A DNA stretch of 64,000 nt, taken from NCBI RefSeq assembly GCF_002029255.1, contig NZ_MZGT01000016.1, positions 1-64,000 of the forward strand, in the 5' to 3' direction. Origin of the DNA: Clostridium chromiireducens. GTDB taxonomy: Bacteria > Bacillota > Clostridia > Clostridiales > Clostridiaceae. Under the pieces are notes generated by a model, which did no database searches, was not told the DNA's origin, and was given only the letters and a program-made list of their open reading frames with translations. The first letter of the stretch is position 1, and every line of letters starts with the position of its first letter. Shown here one piece after another: positions 53,089 through 61,345 of the stretch. A program made the translations under genes and the position numbers.

Positions 53089-54141
53089 CTATAAAACAGT
53101 TGCAACATACCAAGAATCAACTTCTTGTGGTGCTGGTAATGGTCTACTATGCATTGCAAGATATCTTGCTGCTGGATCTTTCTTAATCCATGTATCTGCG
53201 GCTCTTTCACCTAAGATAGATCTAAATCCACCTGTATTTTCGTCTGTAAGCGTAATTTCACCATAATATATTGCTGACTTTGCATTACTAGAACCAAGTA
53301 GGCATATACCATTTGGGACTATTGGAAGTTCAGTAGGTGAATCTGGATTAGTCCAATCATCAATATACCATTCATTATAAATATAAATTGGCATATTATA
53401 TTTTAAAATCATTCCACCATAAATAACATTTTCACTCAATTGTTGTGGTTTAATTACTGCTAAATCAACATTTCCAGAAAACTGATTCATATAATTAAGC
53501 GCTATAAGTCTTTGCATAAATGCATTATGAGTATCTGATGACATTAAGCATACGTTTGGCGTATGATACCCATTTTTTTGACAAGTTAAAACCCATCTAT
53601 CAATATCTTTAAGTGGATCTGATGTTGGAGAACTCCATAATGTAGCACCAGTAAGAGCTTCTTTATTTGAGAATCCAAAATCTATTGTATAATTCACACC
53701 CTCACCTATAACTGGAATTTTACCAGTAAGCATTGATTGAGCTGCCATCCATTCCTCTCTTCTTATAATGCTATCATTAAATTCAGCTAATTTATCTGTT
53801 AATAATGCAATTGCTCTTTCTTCTCTGGTTATTCCACCATATATATTCTCTCCAGGTGCTCTTACTGAAAGATCTTCAATTGTTGTAACATCTTTCGGCT
53901 TTAAAAGTGGTGTTTCAAATGTATTTGTTTTATATCCTATTTTTTCAACTGTTTTAGCAGCAGATTTTGGATTCACAAAAGGAGCTACTCTTCTTTTTCC
54001 TTTGTAGAAATCTATATCAATTTTTGTTCCTGGTACTGGAGTATGTTTTCTAAAAAATGTATCTCTAAAAAATCCTCCTGTTGCAGGTAATAATTTTATA
54101 ACTCCATCCAATACTCTTGGATCATATATGTTTATTGGCAT
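53089..54141 (-). CDS. Major capsid protein (lambda gpE type)
   Basis: 350 residues. Phage_cap_E family: NIYDPRVLDGVIKLLPATGG, FFRDTFFRKHTPVPGTKIDI, VDFYKGKRRVAPFVNPKSAA, and C-terminal ERAADTWIKKDPAARYLAMH, SRPLPAPQEVDSWYVATVL. HK97 fold, no delta-domain extension. Forms the icosahedral head with the gpD-like decoration protein encoded 18 bp upstream. Confidence 0.95.
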   Translation of the reverse strand: MPINIYDPRVLDGVIKLLPATGGFFRDTFFRKHTPVPGTKIDIDFYKGKRRVAPFVNPKSAAKTVEKIGYKTNTFETPLLKPKDVTTIEDLSVRAPGENIYGGITREERAIALLTDKLAEFNDSIIRREEWMAAQSMLTGKIPVIGEGVNYTIDFGFSNKEALTGATLWSSPTSDPLKDIDRWVLTCQKNGYHTPNVCLMSSDTHNAFMQRLIALNYMNQFSGNVDLAVIKPQQLSENVIYGGMILKYNMPIYIYNEWYIDDWTNPDSPTELPIVPNGICLLGSSNAKSAIYYGEITLTDENTGGFRSILGERAADTWIKKDPAARYLAMHSRPLPAPQEVDSWYVATVL

Positions 54142-54159
54142 TTTCCATTCCCCCTATTA

Positions 54160-54504
54160 TTAATTTCTTTGAGACTTTATTAAATATATTGATTTTTCTG
54201 CTAAAACATCAAGGTTATCATCTGATGTTGAGCTTCCACCAAAACGCATTGCATTTGAATCAAATTGACCTGTTTTATATCCAATGCTTGAAACTGTATT
54301 ATTTTCATCTGTAGTTATATCTTCTGATGCAACAACTACAACATCAGCACTTGTAATAACTGCTGATGGTCTTTGAAATTTACCTGAAACCTTTTTAAGG
54401 ATATCTCCTCTTTGAATTGTTTGTGATACATCTATAGTTATTTGTTGAGTAACTATATCAACATCACCAGCTAATAAATTGTCATACTTTAAAACTTCTG
54501 CCAT
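54160..54504 (-). CDS. Head decoration protein (lambda gpD-like)
   Basis: 114 residues: LKYDNLLAGDVDIVTQQITI, QRGDILKKVSGKFQRPSAVI, ITTDENNTVSSIGYKTGQFD. HDPD family, which binds the three-fold axes of the expanded head. AGGAGG ribosome site. Confidence 0.92.
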   Translation of the reverse strand: MAEVLKYDNLLAGDVDIVTQQITIDVSQTIQRGDILKKVSGKFQRPSAVITSADVVVVASEDITTDENNTVSSIGYKTGQFDSNAMRFGGSSTSDDNLDVLAEKSIYLIKSQRN

Positions 54505-54518
54505 AATTATTTACCTCC

Positions 54519-55739
54519 TTATTTCCCTAATGTCTTTTTAGCTATATTTTGAACAAAATTTAAAGTACCAGTTACTTCATCTGTTCCATCATTATCAGAT
54601 GAAGTTCCTGCTACTTCATTTGCATTTTGAGCATCTGCTTCAATTTGATTCATAAAGCCTGAATTAATCATTTTACCTTCCTGCATAGCTCTAAAAAGAA
54701 CATCTTGAGCTGTAGCTCCATCCTTATACTTTTCTTCGTTTAAGAAAGCAGGATCAACTTTACCATTAAGCATATCAAATGCTTTTAATCTTTCTCTTTC
54801 AGCTTTAATTCCTTCAATATTACCTTCGTTATATATTTGATTGTGTATTTCAGGTAATTGATTCTTTAATTCAGATTCGTTTTTAATAGACATATCTTTT
54901 CCCTCCTTATTATTTAAAATCATTTTACTGTAATTACGCATTGTAGTTTGGTCACATTTCCCATCATTACAATTACCACATTCTGAACACTTACAATCAT
55001 CAGATTCCTGTGAGCATCCATCACATTGGCATGTGTTTTCATTTTTTATTATGCTATTTACATTAAATGCAAGAAAATGCTTTAAAGATTCATTTACACT
55101 ATTTTTTATAGCATTTCTATTGAATGTAAAGTTCATTATAGGTTCACTATCTTCTTTATTGCTAGATTGGTATAATACACCATCTGCAAACTTTGCCTTT
55201 ACTGCTTGATTTGCACTCATCCAGGTCTCATCATCCATCATAGATGATATTTCTGATTCATTTAGACCAGTTTTAGCTACATAGGCATTAATAATGGTAT
55301 TTTTTACAGTATCAAGAACATCTGCTGTTTTTCTCATTACCCTCATATCACCTTGAGCACTTGTTAATGGATTATGTATCATCATAATACCTACTGGTGA
55401 CATTAATATTTCATCTGCAGCCATAGCAATAACTGATGCAGCTGACATCGCTATAGTTATTTTAGCAGTTACCTTTCCATCATGCTCTTTTAAAGCATTA
55501 TATATTCCAGCTCCTGCAAAAACATCTCCCCCAAAAGAATCAATCCAAACTGTTATATCTTTGCCTTTGTATTGAGATAGTGCATTTCTAAAACTATTAG
55601 GTGATGCTACTGGTATTCCAAACCATTCATATATCCAGCTATCATCATCACTCATGATTTCGCCACAAATTCTTAATTCAACGCTTTCAGGTTGAGTTTC
55701 TGTAGCTTCATTCTGTATAAAATTCCAAAACTTATTCAA
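54519..55739 (-). CDS. ClpP-type head maturation protease
   Basis: 406 residues from a TTG at 55739 (GGAGG 8 nt upstream; a GTG nine bases earlier is inside that site). S14/ClpP fold: DSFGGDVFAGAGIYNALKEH, catalytic Ser about 99 (TIAMSAAS), His about 122 (MMIHNP), Asp about 169 (MMDDETW). After the protease (to about 195) comes a cysteine cluster (237-262, nine Cys), then a helical scaffold region (290-406) cut off during maturation in relatives. Overlaps the portal gene by 8 bp. It processes the prohead. Confidence 0.9.
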   Translation of the reverse strand: MNKFWNFIQNEATETQPESVELRICGEIMSDDDSWIYEWFGIPVASPNSFRNALSQYKGKDITVWIDSFGGDVFAGAGIYNALKEHDGKVTAKITIAMSAASVIAMAADEILMSPVGIMMIHNPLTSAQGDMRVMRKTADVLDTVKNTIINAYVAKTGLNESEISSMMDDETWMSANQAVKAKFADGVLYQSSNKEDSEPIMNFTFNRNAIKNSVNESLKHFLAFNVNSIIKNENTCQCDGCSQESDDCKCSECGNCNDGKCDQTTMRNYSKMILNNKEGKDMSIKNESELKNQLPEIHNQIYNEGNIEGIKAERERLKAFDMLNGKVDPAFLNEEKYKDGATAQDVLFRAMQEGKMINSGFMNQIEADAQNANEVAGTSSDNDGTDEVTGTLNFVQNIAKKTLGK

Positions 55740-57372
55740 TATTCTCACCTCCTTTCGGTGTATTTTGATTTAATGAACTAGAACTATCTTCTAAAAGTCC
55801 AGATTCCCTCATAAGTCTCTGTTCTCTTTTAGCTTGTTGAATATTTTTATCAAAATTTCCTCCATTAATCTCCATTGTTTCTTGCTCTCTAGTAGAAACT
55901 CCATTTTGAATTCTTTTTTCAGCTGCACTTATTTCTTTAAGCGGATCTAATTGGCCTGGCGCTGGTCCATTCCATTCCGCTCCACACCATGCCTTTTTAA
56001 CTATAGGATCATCAAAAAATCCTGGTGCCCTAATTCTTCCCATTGCTACAGCTTGAGTCAACCATTCTTCATAAACTGGCTGGCAGAAACTATTTGACAT
56101 CCACTCTCTACGCATTCTAAACATCTTCCATGCTTCAAGTAAAGCAGCTCTAGCTGCTGAATAACTAGATTGAAATGATTTTTGAAGTAGTTCTTGAGGT
56201 ATTTCAAGTGCTGCTCCAACATATCTGCACAAAGCATTAACAAATCCATCAAAAGCTGTGTTTGGTCTACCTGGATTGGCAATTTCAACATCTTCATCAG
56301 GTTGCAGTACATTTATGGCTCCTGGTGCAAGTTCATAATTAACTTCTCTATCATTTCCTGGTACTTGTTGATCTTCAGGTATCATTGATCCAAAAGGAAT
56401 TTCTGAACTTGGGCCTTTGCTCTTAATGAACACAGTAAACATTCCAGTTACTACCGCGGCCATTAATTCAGCTTCAGTATATCTAGTTAATTGTTTTAAT
56501 GGTTCAATTACTGGAGCTAAAAATGGAACTCCTCTTCTTTGTTCTGGTCTTTCAGATTCCATTAAGTGAAGTATATTCCTTCTCCCAGTTAGCTTTCCAA
56601 ATGCTTCTACTCTAGTCCACGCTAACGGTACTGTATTATTCATAATATAAAAGCTCTGTGGGTATCTATTGCAAATATAATAAGCTACAACTGCACCATT
56701 AGAATCAATTTCAACTCCTGAAACAATTCTATTTCCATTATCAGCTGTAGCTTCTATTGCAAATATTCCATTACTAAATATATTATTTAATGTATTGGGT
56801 GTACTAACCCTATCAGCTTCAATTAAAGCTATTCTGAGTCCATAAGGCATATATGGCAGCGGCTTGTCTTGTTTCAATACTGCAAATGTATCTCCACTTT
56901 GTAGCCATGTTAATTGAGCTAATTGCTGAATTTCATAAAAATTATTTAACTTACATGAATCACAATGAACTGATTCTGCCCAAAGTGCAAATTCTCTTTC
57001 AACATTTTGCTCCCATTCATCTGCTTCATCCTCACTTATTCCCAAAAAATTAAAATCTATTCTTGATTTTAATTTCAATCCACTACCTACAACATTTGTT
57101 CTAGTCGTTTGAATAGCGGACCTACCTAATGGAGAATTATATAAATCTCTACATCTATTTCTAAGTACCCAAAGATTTAAATCAATATCTTCTTCTGGAC
57201 TACTACTTAAAGCATTCCATCCTTTAAGAGCTTTCTTTTGTGTACTGGCCCCACTTTCTGAGTATCCCGTATTCATGAACCGTTCAACTACTTTAGAATG
57301 TGCTCTAGCTAATTCTCGTTTAAGTCCAGCTTGAGGATTAACAAAATTTATAACTTTGTCTAATGCATTCAA
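55732..57372 (-). CDS. Phage portal protein (lambda gpB type)
   Basis: 546 residues from a TTG at 57372. Lambda-type portal: STQKKALKGWNALSSSPEED, LRNRCRDLYNSPLGRSAIQT, TNVVGSGLKLKSRI, GRRNILHLMESERPEQRRGV, ALEIPQELLQKSFQSSYSAA, RAALLEAWKMFRMRREWM. Forms the 12-mer ring for DNA packaging. Downstream of gpW gene by 15 bp. Confidence 0.95.
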   Translation of the reverse strand: MNALDKVINFVNPQAGLKRELARAHSKVVERFMNTGYSESGASTQKKALKGWNALSSSPEEDIDLNLWVLRNRCRDLYNSPLGRSAIQTTRTNVVGSGLKLKSRIDFNFLGISEDEADEWEQNVEREFALWAESVHCDSCKLNNFYEIQQLAQLTWLQSGDTFAVLKQDKPLPYMPYGLRIALIEADRVSTPNTLNNIFSNGIFAIEATADNGNRIVSGVEIDSNGAVVAYYICNRYPQSFYIMNNTVPLAWTRVEAFGKLTGRRNILHLMESERPEQRRGVPFLAPVIEPLKQLTRYTEAELMAAVVTGMFTVFIKSKGPSSEIPFGSMIPEDQQVPGNDREVNYELAPGAINVLQPDEDVEIANPGRPNTAFDGFVNALCRYVGAALEIPQELLQKSFQSSYSAARAALLEAWKMFRMRREWMSNSFCQPVYEEWLTQAVAMGRIRAPGFFDDPIVKKAWCGAEWNGPAPGQLDPLKEISAAEKRIQNGVSTREQETMEINGGNFDKNIQQAKREQRLMRESGLLEDSSSSLNQNTPKGGENIE

Positions 57373-57387
57373 ATTACATCATCCTTT

Positions 57388-57624
57388 CTACAAATCTCTT
57401 GGAATCACTCCAATAACTCTATTTCTTCCTTTTCCTTGGCTTTTACTTTCTTCTGTAGCAATTTCTCTCTCTAAATACTGAATCATTTGAGAAATTTCAT
57501 TTAAATCAGCACGTTTAAAATCTCTTGATCCAATTTTATATTCTTGAGCACCATTTAATATTGAATCCTCAGCTTTTAAATAGTTTTCAAGTCTAGTTTT
57601 CAATGTTTCTAATCTGTTTGCCAT
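57388..57624 (-). CDS. Head-tail connector gpW-like
   Basis: 78 residues: LETLKTRLENYLKAEDSILN, GAQEYKIGSRDFKRADLNEI, SQMIQYLEREIATEE. gpW/DUF6148-like adaptor that plugs the filled head. Position between terminase and portal is the lambda order. Confidence 0.85.
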   Translation of the reverse strand: MANRLETLKTRLENYLKAEDSILNGAQEYKIGSRDFKRADLNEISQMIQYLEREIATEESKSQGKGRNRVIGVIPRDL

Positions 57625-57639
57625 ATAATCACCTTTCTA

Positions 57640-59445
57640 TTAGTAGTCTATACCTTTTTTAATCACTCCATAACGTTTTTGAACTGGTTTTTGATTATAT
57701 ATATTACTGTTTTGCTTTGAATTTTGAAGCGATTCAAATAAAGGATTTAATATTTCTAGTGCTGCAGTAGCATAATTTCGAATATCTAAAGGCTCATTTC
57801 TAGTTCCTGATTTCTTTAACCATTCAACTTTTGGCTTTCCTTTATAGTATTTTATAGTTCTTTTTTCACTTGTTAAGCCTTTGAAATAAGCTTCATCATA
57901 TCCTCTATCACCTTCCATAGGAAAATGACAATATCCTTCACCTTCAAATTCTAATTTTAACCTTGATAATAATGTTTCTTTTCCCTGGTCAACTCCAAGA
58001 TTAAATAAAGCAGCCTTTTCTCTATTAGTCCTCGATGCTCTACCTACAAACGGTATACCATCACCACCTTGTCCTTTAACTGCAAATATTCTTCTATGCT
58101 CTCTTGCTTTGCAAAATTTATAAACTTCACTAGTATAGTGACCACCACTATCTACGCAAGTACAAGAAACAACTATTCCCTGACCATTTCCATGTATCCA
58201 AGTTCTGCTTAAATAACTATCAAGCTGATTCCATATTGCTGATTGTGACGGATCTCCATAGAAAGCTTTATACTCTATTCCCCAGCTCTCTTTTCCGAAT
58301 CCCCAACCAACAATTTCTACTTCAAGTCTATCATCTTGAGTATCAACACCTGCAGTTAAGACAAGAACTTTATCAGGTACTTGGCAATTATATCTTTCTC
58401 TTCTCTTCATTAATGTTTCTTCATCAGCTTTTTCGCCTTGCTCTTCCCAACTCTCACCAAGTGATGTATTTATCCAAACTTTTAATGTTTCAGTATTTTT
58501 CTTTGCTTCTCTAAAGTCTTCAATAACATCTGTCCATCTTTTCCAAGGTGATGCTAATTCATTTAAATGGAACCCTCTTTTGTTTCTATGTTTTCTCCTC
58601 GCTCTCCATTCACCTTTACCTGATTTCCATTCTGCTTCTGTACCTCTTTCCCTGCAGAATAAACACTCCATGGTTGCATCTTCAAATCTTATCTGGCCCC
58701 AAGTTAATGGTTGATGCCTGCCACAATAAGGACATGGTAAACACCATTGTTCCATGGTGCTATCTTCATATTCTGTTTCAATTCTCGATGCTCCTTTGAT
58801 AGTTGGAGTTGAAACATATACCTTTTTTCTATTCCAAAAAGTTGTAGTTCTTTTAGCTGCTAGATTAACTGGATCCCCTTCTGTACCTGCAGATAATGGA
58901 TATCTATCAACTTCATCTGCAAGAACTACTCTTATTGGTCTACTTGCAAGGGATGATGGAGAATTTGCTCCTGCCATCGTTATGTGACCACCAGGGAATG
59001 TTTTATGAAGTAGTGTATTCCCACTATTTCTTGCTTTAGCATCACCAATTTTATCTTTTAAAACTGGTGTATCTCTGAGCATTGGAGCTAACCTATCTTT
59101 TGAGAATGCTTCGGCCATTTCTAAAGTAGGCTGTAATAATAATATTGGCGATGGATCATAATCCATAAAGTACCCTATTATATTTAAAATCAATTCTGTC
59201 TTTCCAACTTGAGCTGAAGACATAACAACAACTGTTTCAACTTCTGGATCATTTGTTGCATCCATTATTTCTCTTTGGTATGGTGCTCTATCAGTTCTCC
59301 ATTGACCTGGCTCTGCCGATGCTTCTTTTGATAATTTTCTATAACTATCGGCCCATTGACTTGCTGTAAGTTTAGGTGGTGGAGCTAGAACTTTTGCAAT
59401 ATTTTTAAATAAATTAAGTGTTCTGCTCTGTATCTTTCTTCTCAC
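57640..59445 (-). CDS. Terminase large subunit, GpA family
   Basis: 601 residues from a GTG at 59445. ATPase: adenine motif TDRAPYQREIMDATNDP, Walker A-like MSSAQVGKTELI, Walker B VLADEVDRYP. A zinc-like CPYCGRH ... CLFCRERG cluster follows, then the RNase-H nuclease (AGVDTQDDRLEVEIVGWGFG, SGGHYTSEVYKFCK). The GpA class cuts at cos in lambda, so cos packaging is likely. Overlaps the small subunit gene by 32 bp. Confidence 0.95.
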   Translation of the reverse strand: MRRKIQSRTLNLFKNIAKVLAPPPKLTASQWADSYRKLSKEASAEPGQWRTDRAPYQREIMDATNDPEVETVVVMSSAQVGKTELILNIIGYFMDYDPSPILLLQPTLEMAEAFSKDRLAPMLRDTPVLKDKIGDAKARNSGNTLLHKTFPGGHITMAGANSPSSLASRPIRVVLADEVDRYPLSAGTEGDPVNLAAKRTTTFWNRKKVYVSTPTIKGASRIETEYEDSTMEQWCLPCPYCGRHQPLTWGQIRFEDATMECLFCRERGTEAEWKSGKGEWRARRKHRNKRGFHLNELASPWKRWTDVIEDFREAKKNTETLKVWINTSLGESWEEQGEKADEETLMKRRERYNCQVPDKVLVLTAGVDTQDDRLEVEIVGWGFGKESWGIEYKAFYGDPSQSAIWNQLDSYLSRTWIHGNGQGIVVSCTCVDSGGHYTSEVYKFCKAREHRRIFAVKGQGGDGIPFVGRASRTNREKAALFNLGVDQGKETLLSRLKLEFEGEGYCHFPMEGDRGYDEAYFKGLTSEKRTIKYYKGKPKVEWLKKSGTRNEPLDIRNYATAALEILNPLFESLQNSKQNSNIYNQKPVQKRYGVIKKGIDY

Positions 59446-60010
59446 CTACCTCACCGCCTTCTAATTCATCTTCTTCTAACTCGATATATTTTTCGTTATA
59501 GAATAAAGCAGGATCATAACATGACAATTCAGTTACTACCTCAAAGAATTCCCTTTGAAGTAACTCTTGAATTTCTGAAATATCATTTCTAGCAATAAGA
59601 ATTGGTGAGACTTTAGTTGGTAATGCAATAATCTTAGCTCTAAAATTAGCAAGCATATCATTCATTACACGCTCAACATCATTTGAAAAATGCATTTGAC
59701 CTTTCATTGCTGCAAGTTCAAGTTCTAATTTCTCTCTTTGCCTTCTAGTAAGCAGCGCTCTTTCTTCATCTGGATCTAATCTATCATCATCAACTATTTT
59801 TTCTTTTAAATCTTGGTTAGCTTTCAAATAAACTATATAGCTTTTTATATTTTCTTGAAGGTTGTATCTACCTCTGCTTGTTTTATGAATTATGCCTTCA
59901 TCAGCTAACATTCTAATTCTTCTTGTTGTTAATCCAAACATATCTGCTAAAACTGTACTTGAAACAACAACACTATTTACATCTTCAATTTTTTTATTTT
60001 TATCATCCAA
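59414..60010 (-). CDS. Terminase small subunit, Nu1-like
   Basis: 198 residues from a TTG at 60010 (GGGGGTG 8 nt upstream). N-terminal winged HTH (SSTVLADMFGLTTRRIRMLA, DEGIIHKTSRGRYNLQENIK) as in Nu1, central helices (DPDEERALLTRRQREKLELE), acidic C-terminus. Binds the packaging site and recruits the large subunit. Confidence 0.87.
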   Translation of the reverse strand: MDDKNKKIEDVNSVVVSSTVLADMFGLTTRRIRMLADEGIIHKTSRGRYNLQENIKSYIVYLKANQDLKEKIVDDDRLDPDEERALLTRRQREKLELELAAMKGQMHFSNDVERVMNDMLANFRAKIIALPTKVSPILIARNDISEIQELLQREFFEVVTELSCYDPALFYNEKYIELEEDELEGGEVGEKKDTEQNT

Positions 60011-60070
60011 TTCATATTCACCCCCTTTTAGGAAACGGAAACTCTATTTCAAAAAAATTTATATCTAAAA

Positions 60071-60110
60071 AAACCTCGGGCATCGCAAGACCCGCATATC
60101 ATTAAGGTTT
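60071..60110. other. Nested palindrome upstream of terminase (candidate cos or leader)
   Basis: AAACCT-CGGG-CATCGCAAGA-CCCG-10 nt-AGGTTT: two nested inverted repeats in a locally GC-rich island, 60 bp upstream of the terminase small subunit. On the minus strand a run of T follows. It could be the cos site that a GpA-type terminase needs, or a transcription terminator/leader. Confidence 0.45.
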
Positions 60111-60135
60111 CTGGAAGAACCTATGTGCATAATAA

Positions 60136-60173
60136 AAGACACCTACTATTATTTAATAAATAGTAAGTGTCTT
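60136..60173 (-). terminator. Terminator upstream of the late operon
   Basis: AAGACACCTACTATT pairs with AATAGTAAGTGTCTT (one mismatch). On the minus strand TTTATTAT follows, so it would stop transcripts coming from the right before the terminase genes. Confidence 0.7.
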
Positions 60174-60230
60174 CTTTAATCTATTTAATTAAAAACATTG
60201 TAAAACTATGAATTAATCTCCTTTCACTCG

Positions 60231-60259
60231 TTGACTTACACGTTATAACGTGGTATAAT
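60231..60259 (+). promoter_or_regulatory. Strong promoter with 14-bp palindromic operator
   Basis: TTGACT (60231-60236), 17-bp spacer, TATAAT (60254-60259). The spacer contains CACGTTATAACGTG (60239-60252), a perfect palindrome, so a dimeric repressor would block the promoter. It drives the plus-strand mini-operon against the late genes. Confidence 0.8.
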
Positions 60260-60282
60260 ATATATATAGTAAAGGAAAGGAG

Positions 60283-60390
60283 ATGATAGCAATTGATATA
60301 ATAATAAAGGTACTTACAATCATCTGGTTGATATTACAAATAGCCTGCAAGCTTGTAGATATTATCGAAGATGATGATAAGCACCAATAG
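60283..60390 (+). CDS. 35-residue membrane peptide
   Basis: MIAIDIIIKVLTIIWLILQI, then ACKLVDIIEDDDKHQ: one membrane helix with an acidic tail. AAAGGA 6 nt and AAGGAG directly before the ATG. First gene after the operator-controlled promoter. Family unknown; size and layout recall small toxin-like or regulatory phage peptides. Confidence 0.55.
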   Translation: MIAIDIIIKVLTIIWLILQIACKLVDIIEDDDKHQ

Positions 60391-60445
60391 AACTTGGGGA
60401 ACTCAGTTCCCCTTGCAAAATAATTATATCATATTGCAAATGCCT

Positions 60446-60598
60446 ATGAAACATTTAAATAATAATCTAATTACCATTATCCTTGTGTTGGTTGTTTTAA
60501 AACTTATTGATTTTAACCATGTTTCTGTACTTGATATTATTATACTTACATTGCTAATTATTAACACTATCTTATCTTTTATATCAAGAAAGGAGTAA
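60446..60598 (+). CDS. 50-residue membrane peptide
   Basis: MKHLNNNLITIILVLVVLKL, then DFNHVSVLDIIILTLLIINT and a basic end (SFISRKE): two hydrophobic helices. The ribosome site is weak; an ATG six bases earlier is also in frame. It lies between the 35-residue peptide and the XRE gene in one apparent transcript. Confidence 0.5.
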   Translation: MKHLNNNLITIILVLVVLKLIDFNHVSVLDIIILTLLIINTILSFISRKE

Positions 60599-60602
60599 GC
60601 TA

Positions 60603-60779
60603 ATGAAGCTAAAAGTAATTAGAAATTCTAAATCTTTAACTTTAAAAGCGTTATCTGAACTTAGCGGTGTTCCTCAACGTACTATCGAAGATATTGAACG
60701 TAAAGATGAATGTAAAGTATCTACTGCAATTAAATTAGCTGATGCTCTCAATGTAACCCTTGATGAATTGTGTAGATAA
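60603..60779 (+). CDS. Small XRE-family regulator
   Basis: 58 residues, all HTH_3: MKLKVIRNSKSLTLKALSEL, SGVPQRTIEDIERKDEC, KVSTAIKLADALNVTLDELC. AAAGGAG 7 nt before the ATG. Last gene of the mini-operon; probably binds the palindrome CACGTTATAACGTG at 60239-60252 and represses the operon. Confidence 0.85.
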   Translation: MKLKVIRNSKSLTLKALSELSGVPQRTIEDIERKDECKVSTAIKLADALNVTLDELCR

Positions 60780-60796
60780 CAATTACTAATTAACTT

Positions 60797-60832
60797 AAAG
60801 TATATTAAGATGTTATTTCTTAATATACTTTA
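60797..60832. terminator. Hairpin between converging genes
   Basis: AAAGTATATTAAG and CTTAATATACTTT form a 13-bp perfect stem with a 9-nt loop, ending 1 bp before the stop of the minus-strand gene. It can serve both strands. Confidence 0.7.
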
Positions 60833-61210
60833 TTAATCTTTTAATAGGCTTTTAACGTTCATTTTAACCAACATTCTATCAATGCTTTTCATTTCTTTAA
60901 TAGCACTTACCAATTCATGCTCTACATGGTATTGTTGCTTATCAAGTATATCTGAAATATCATTTGTTATGAATTTTCTTTCTCCTTTGTATGAACTTGT
61001 CCTTATCCTATATCCTCTATCATTTATATAAGCTGTAACCTTAACCAAATCACCAAGCTCTAGATACTTTTTAAATACAACAGTTTCTAATGAATCATTA
61101 GGTGCTATTGTACATTTATCAAGTACATTGACAAACCTGTCTATCTTTTGGCTAAATCTTGAAGCAATGTTTCTATACCTTGCCTTCTTCTTTAATAACT
61201 CTCTGCTCAT
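60833..61210 (-). CDS. Phage hypothetical protein
   Basis: 125 residues from the ATG at 61210 (GGAG 9 nt before it). Basic, helical ends (SRELLKKKARYRNIASRFSQ, VSAIKEMKSIDRMLVKMNV) around a beta part (GDLVKVTAYINDRGYRIRTS). No family recognised. On the minus strand but cut off from the late operon by the plus-strand unit. Confidence 0.6.
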   Translation of the reverse strand: MSRELLKKKARYRNIASRFSQKIDRFVNVLDKCTIAPNDSLETVVFKKYLELGDLVKVTAYINDRGYRIRTSSYKGERKFITNDISDILDKQQYHVEHELVSAIKEMKSIDRMLVKMNVKSLLKD

Positions 61211-61345
61211 CAAATCGCGCTCCATTCTATTAAAGCATAAAGCTCTTACAGCTTTAAGAAAACTAAACCACCCAAAATTAATATTATTAATAATGCTATA
61301 ATGCCTATGTAATATTTAGTATTAAATCTATGTATATAAAGCTTT

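Noticed and set aside
61231..61342. Minus-strand reading with NRKLYIHRFNTKYYIGIIAL and a hydrophobic helix
   Set aside because: It looks like a small phage membrane protein, but it has no ATG, GTG or TTG start and a stop lies directly upstream.
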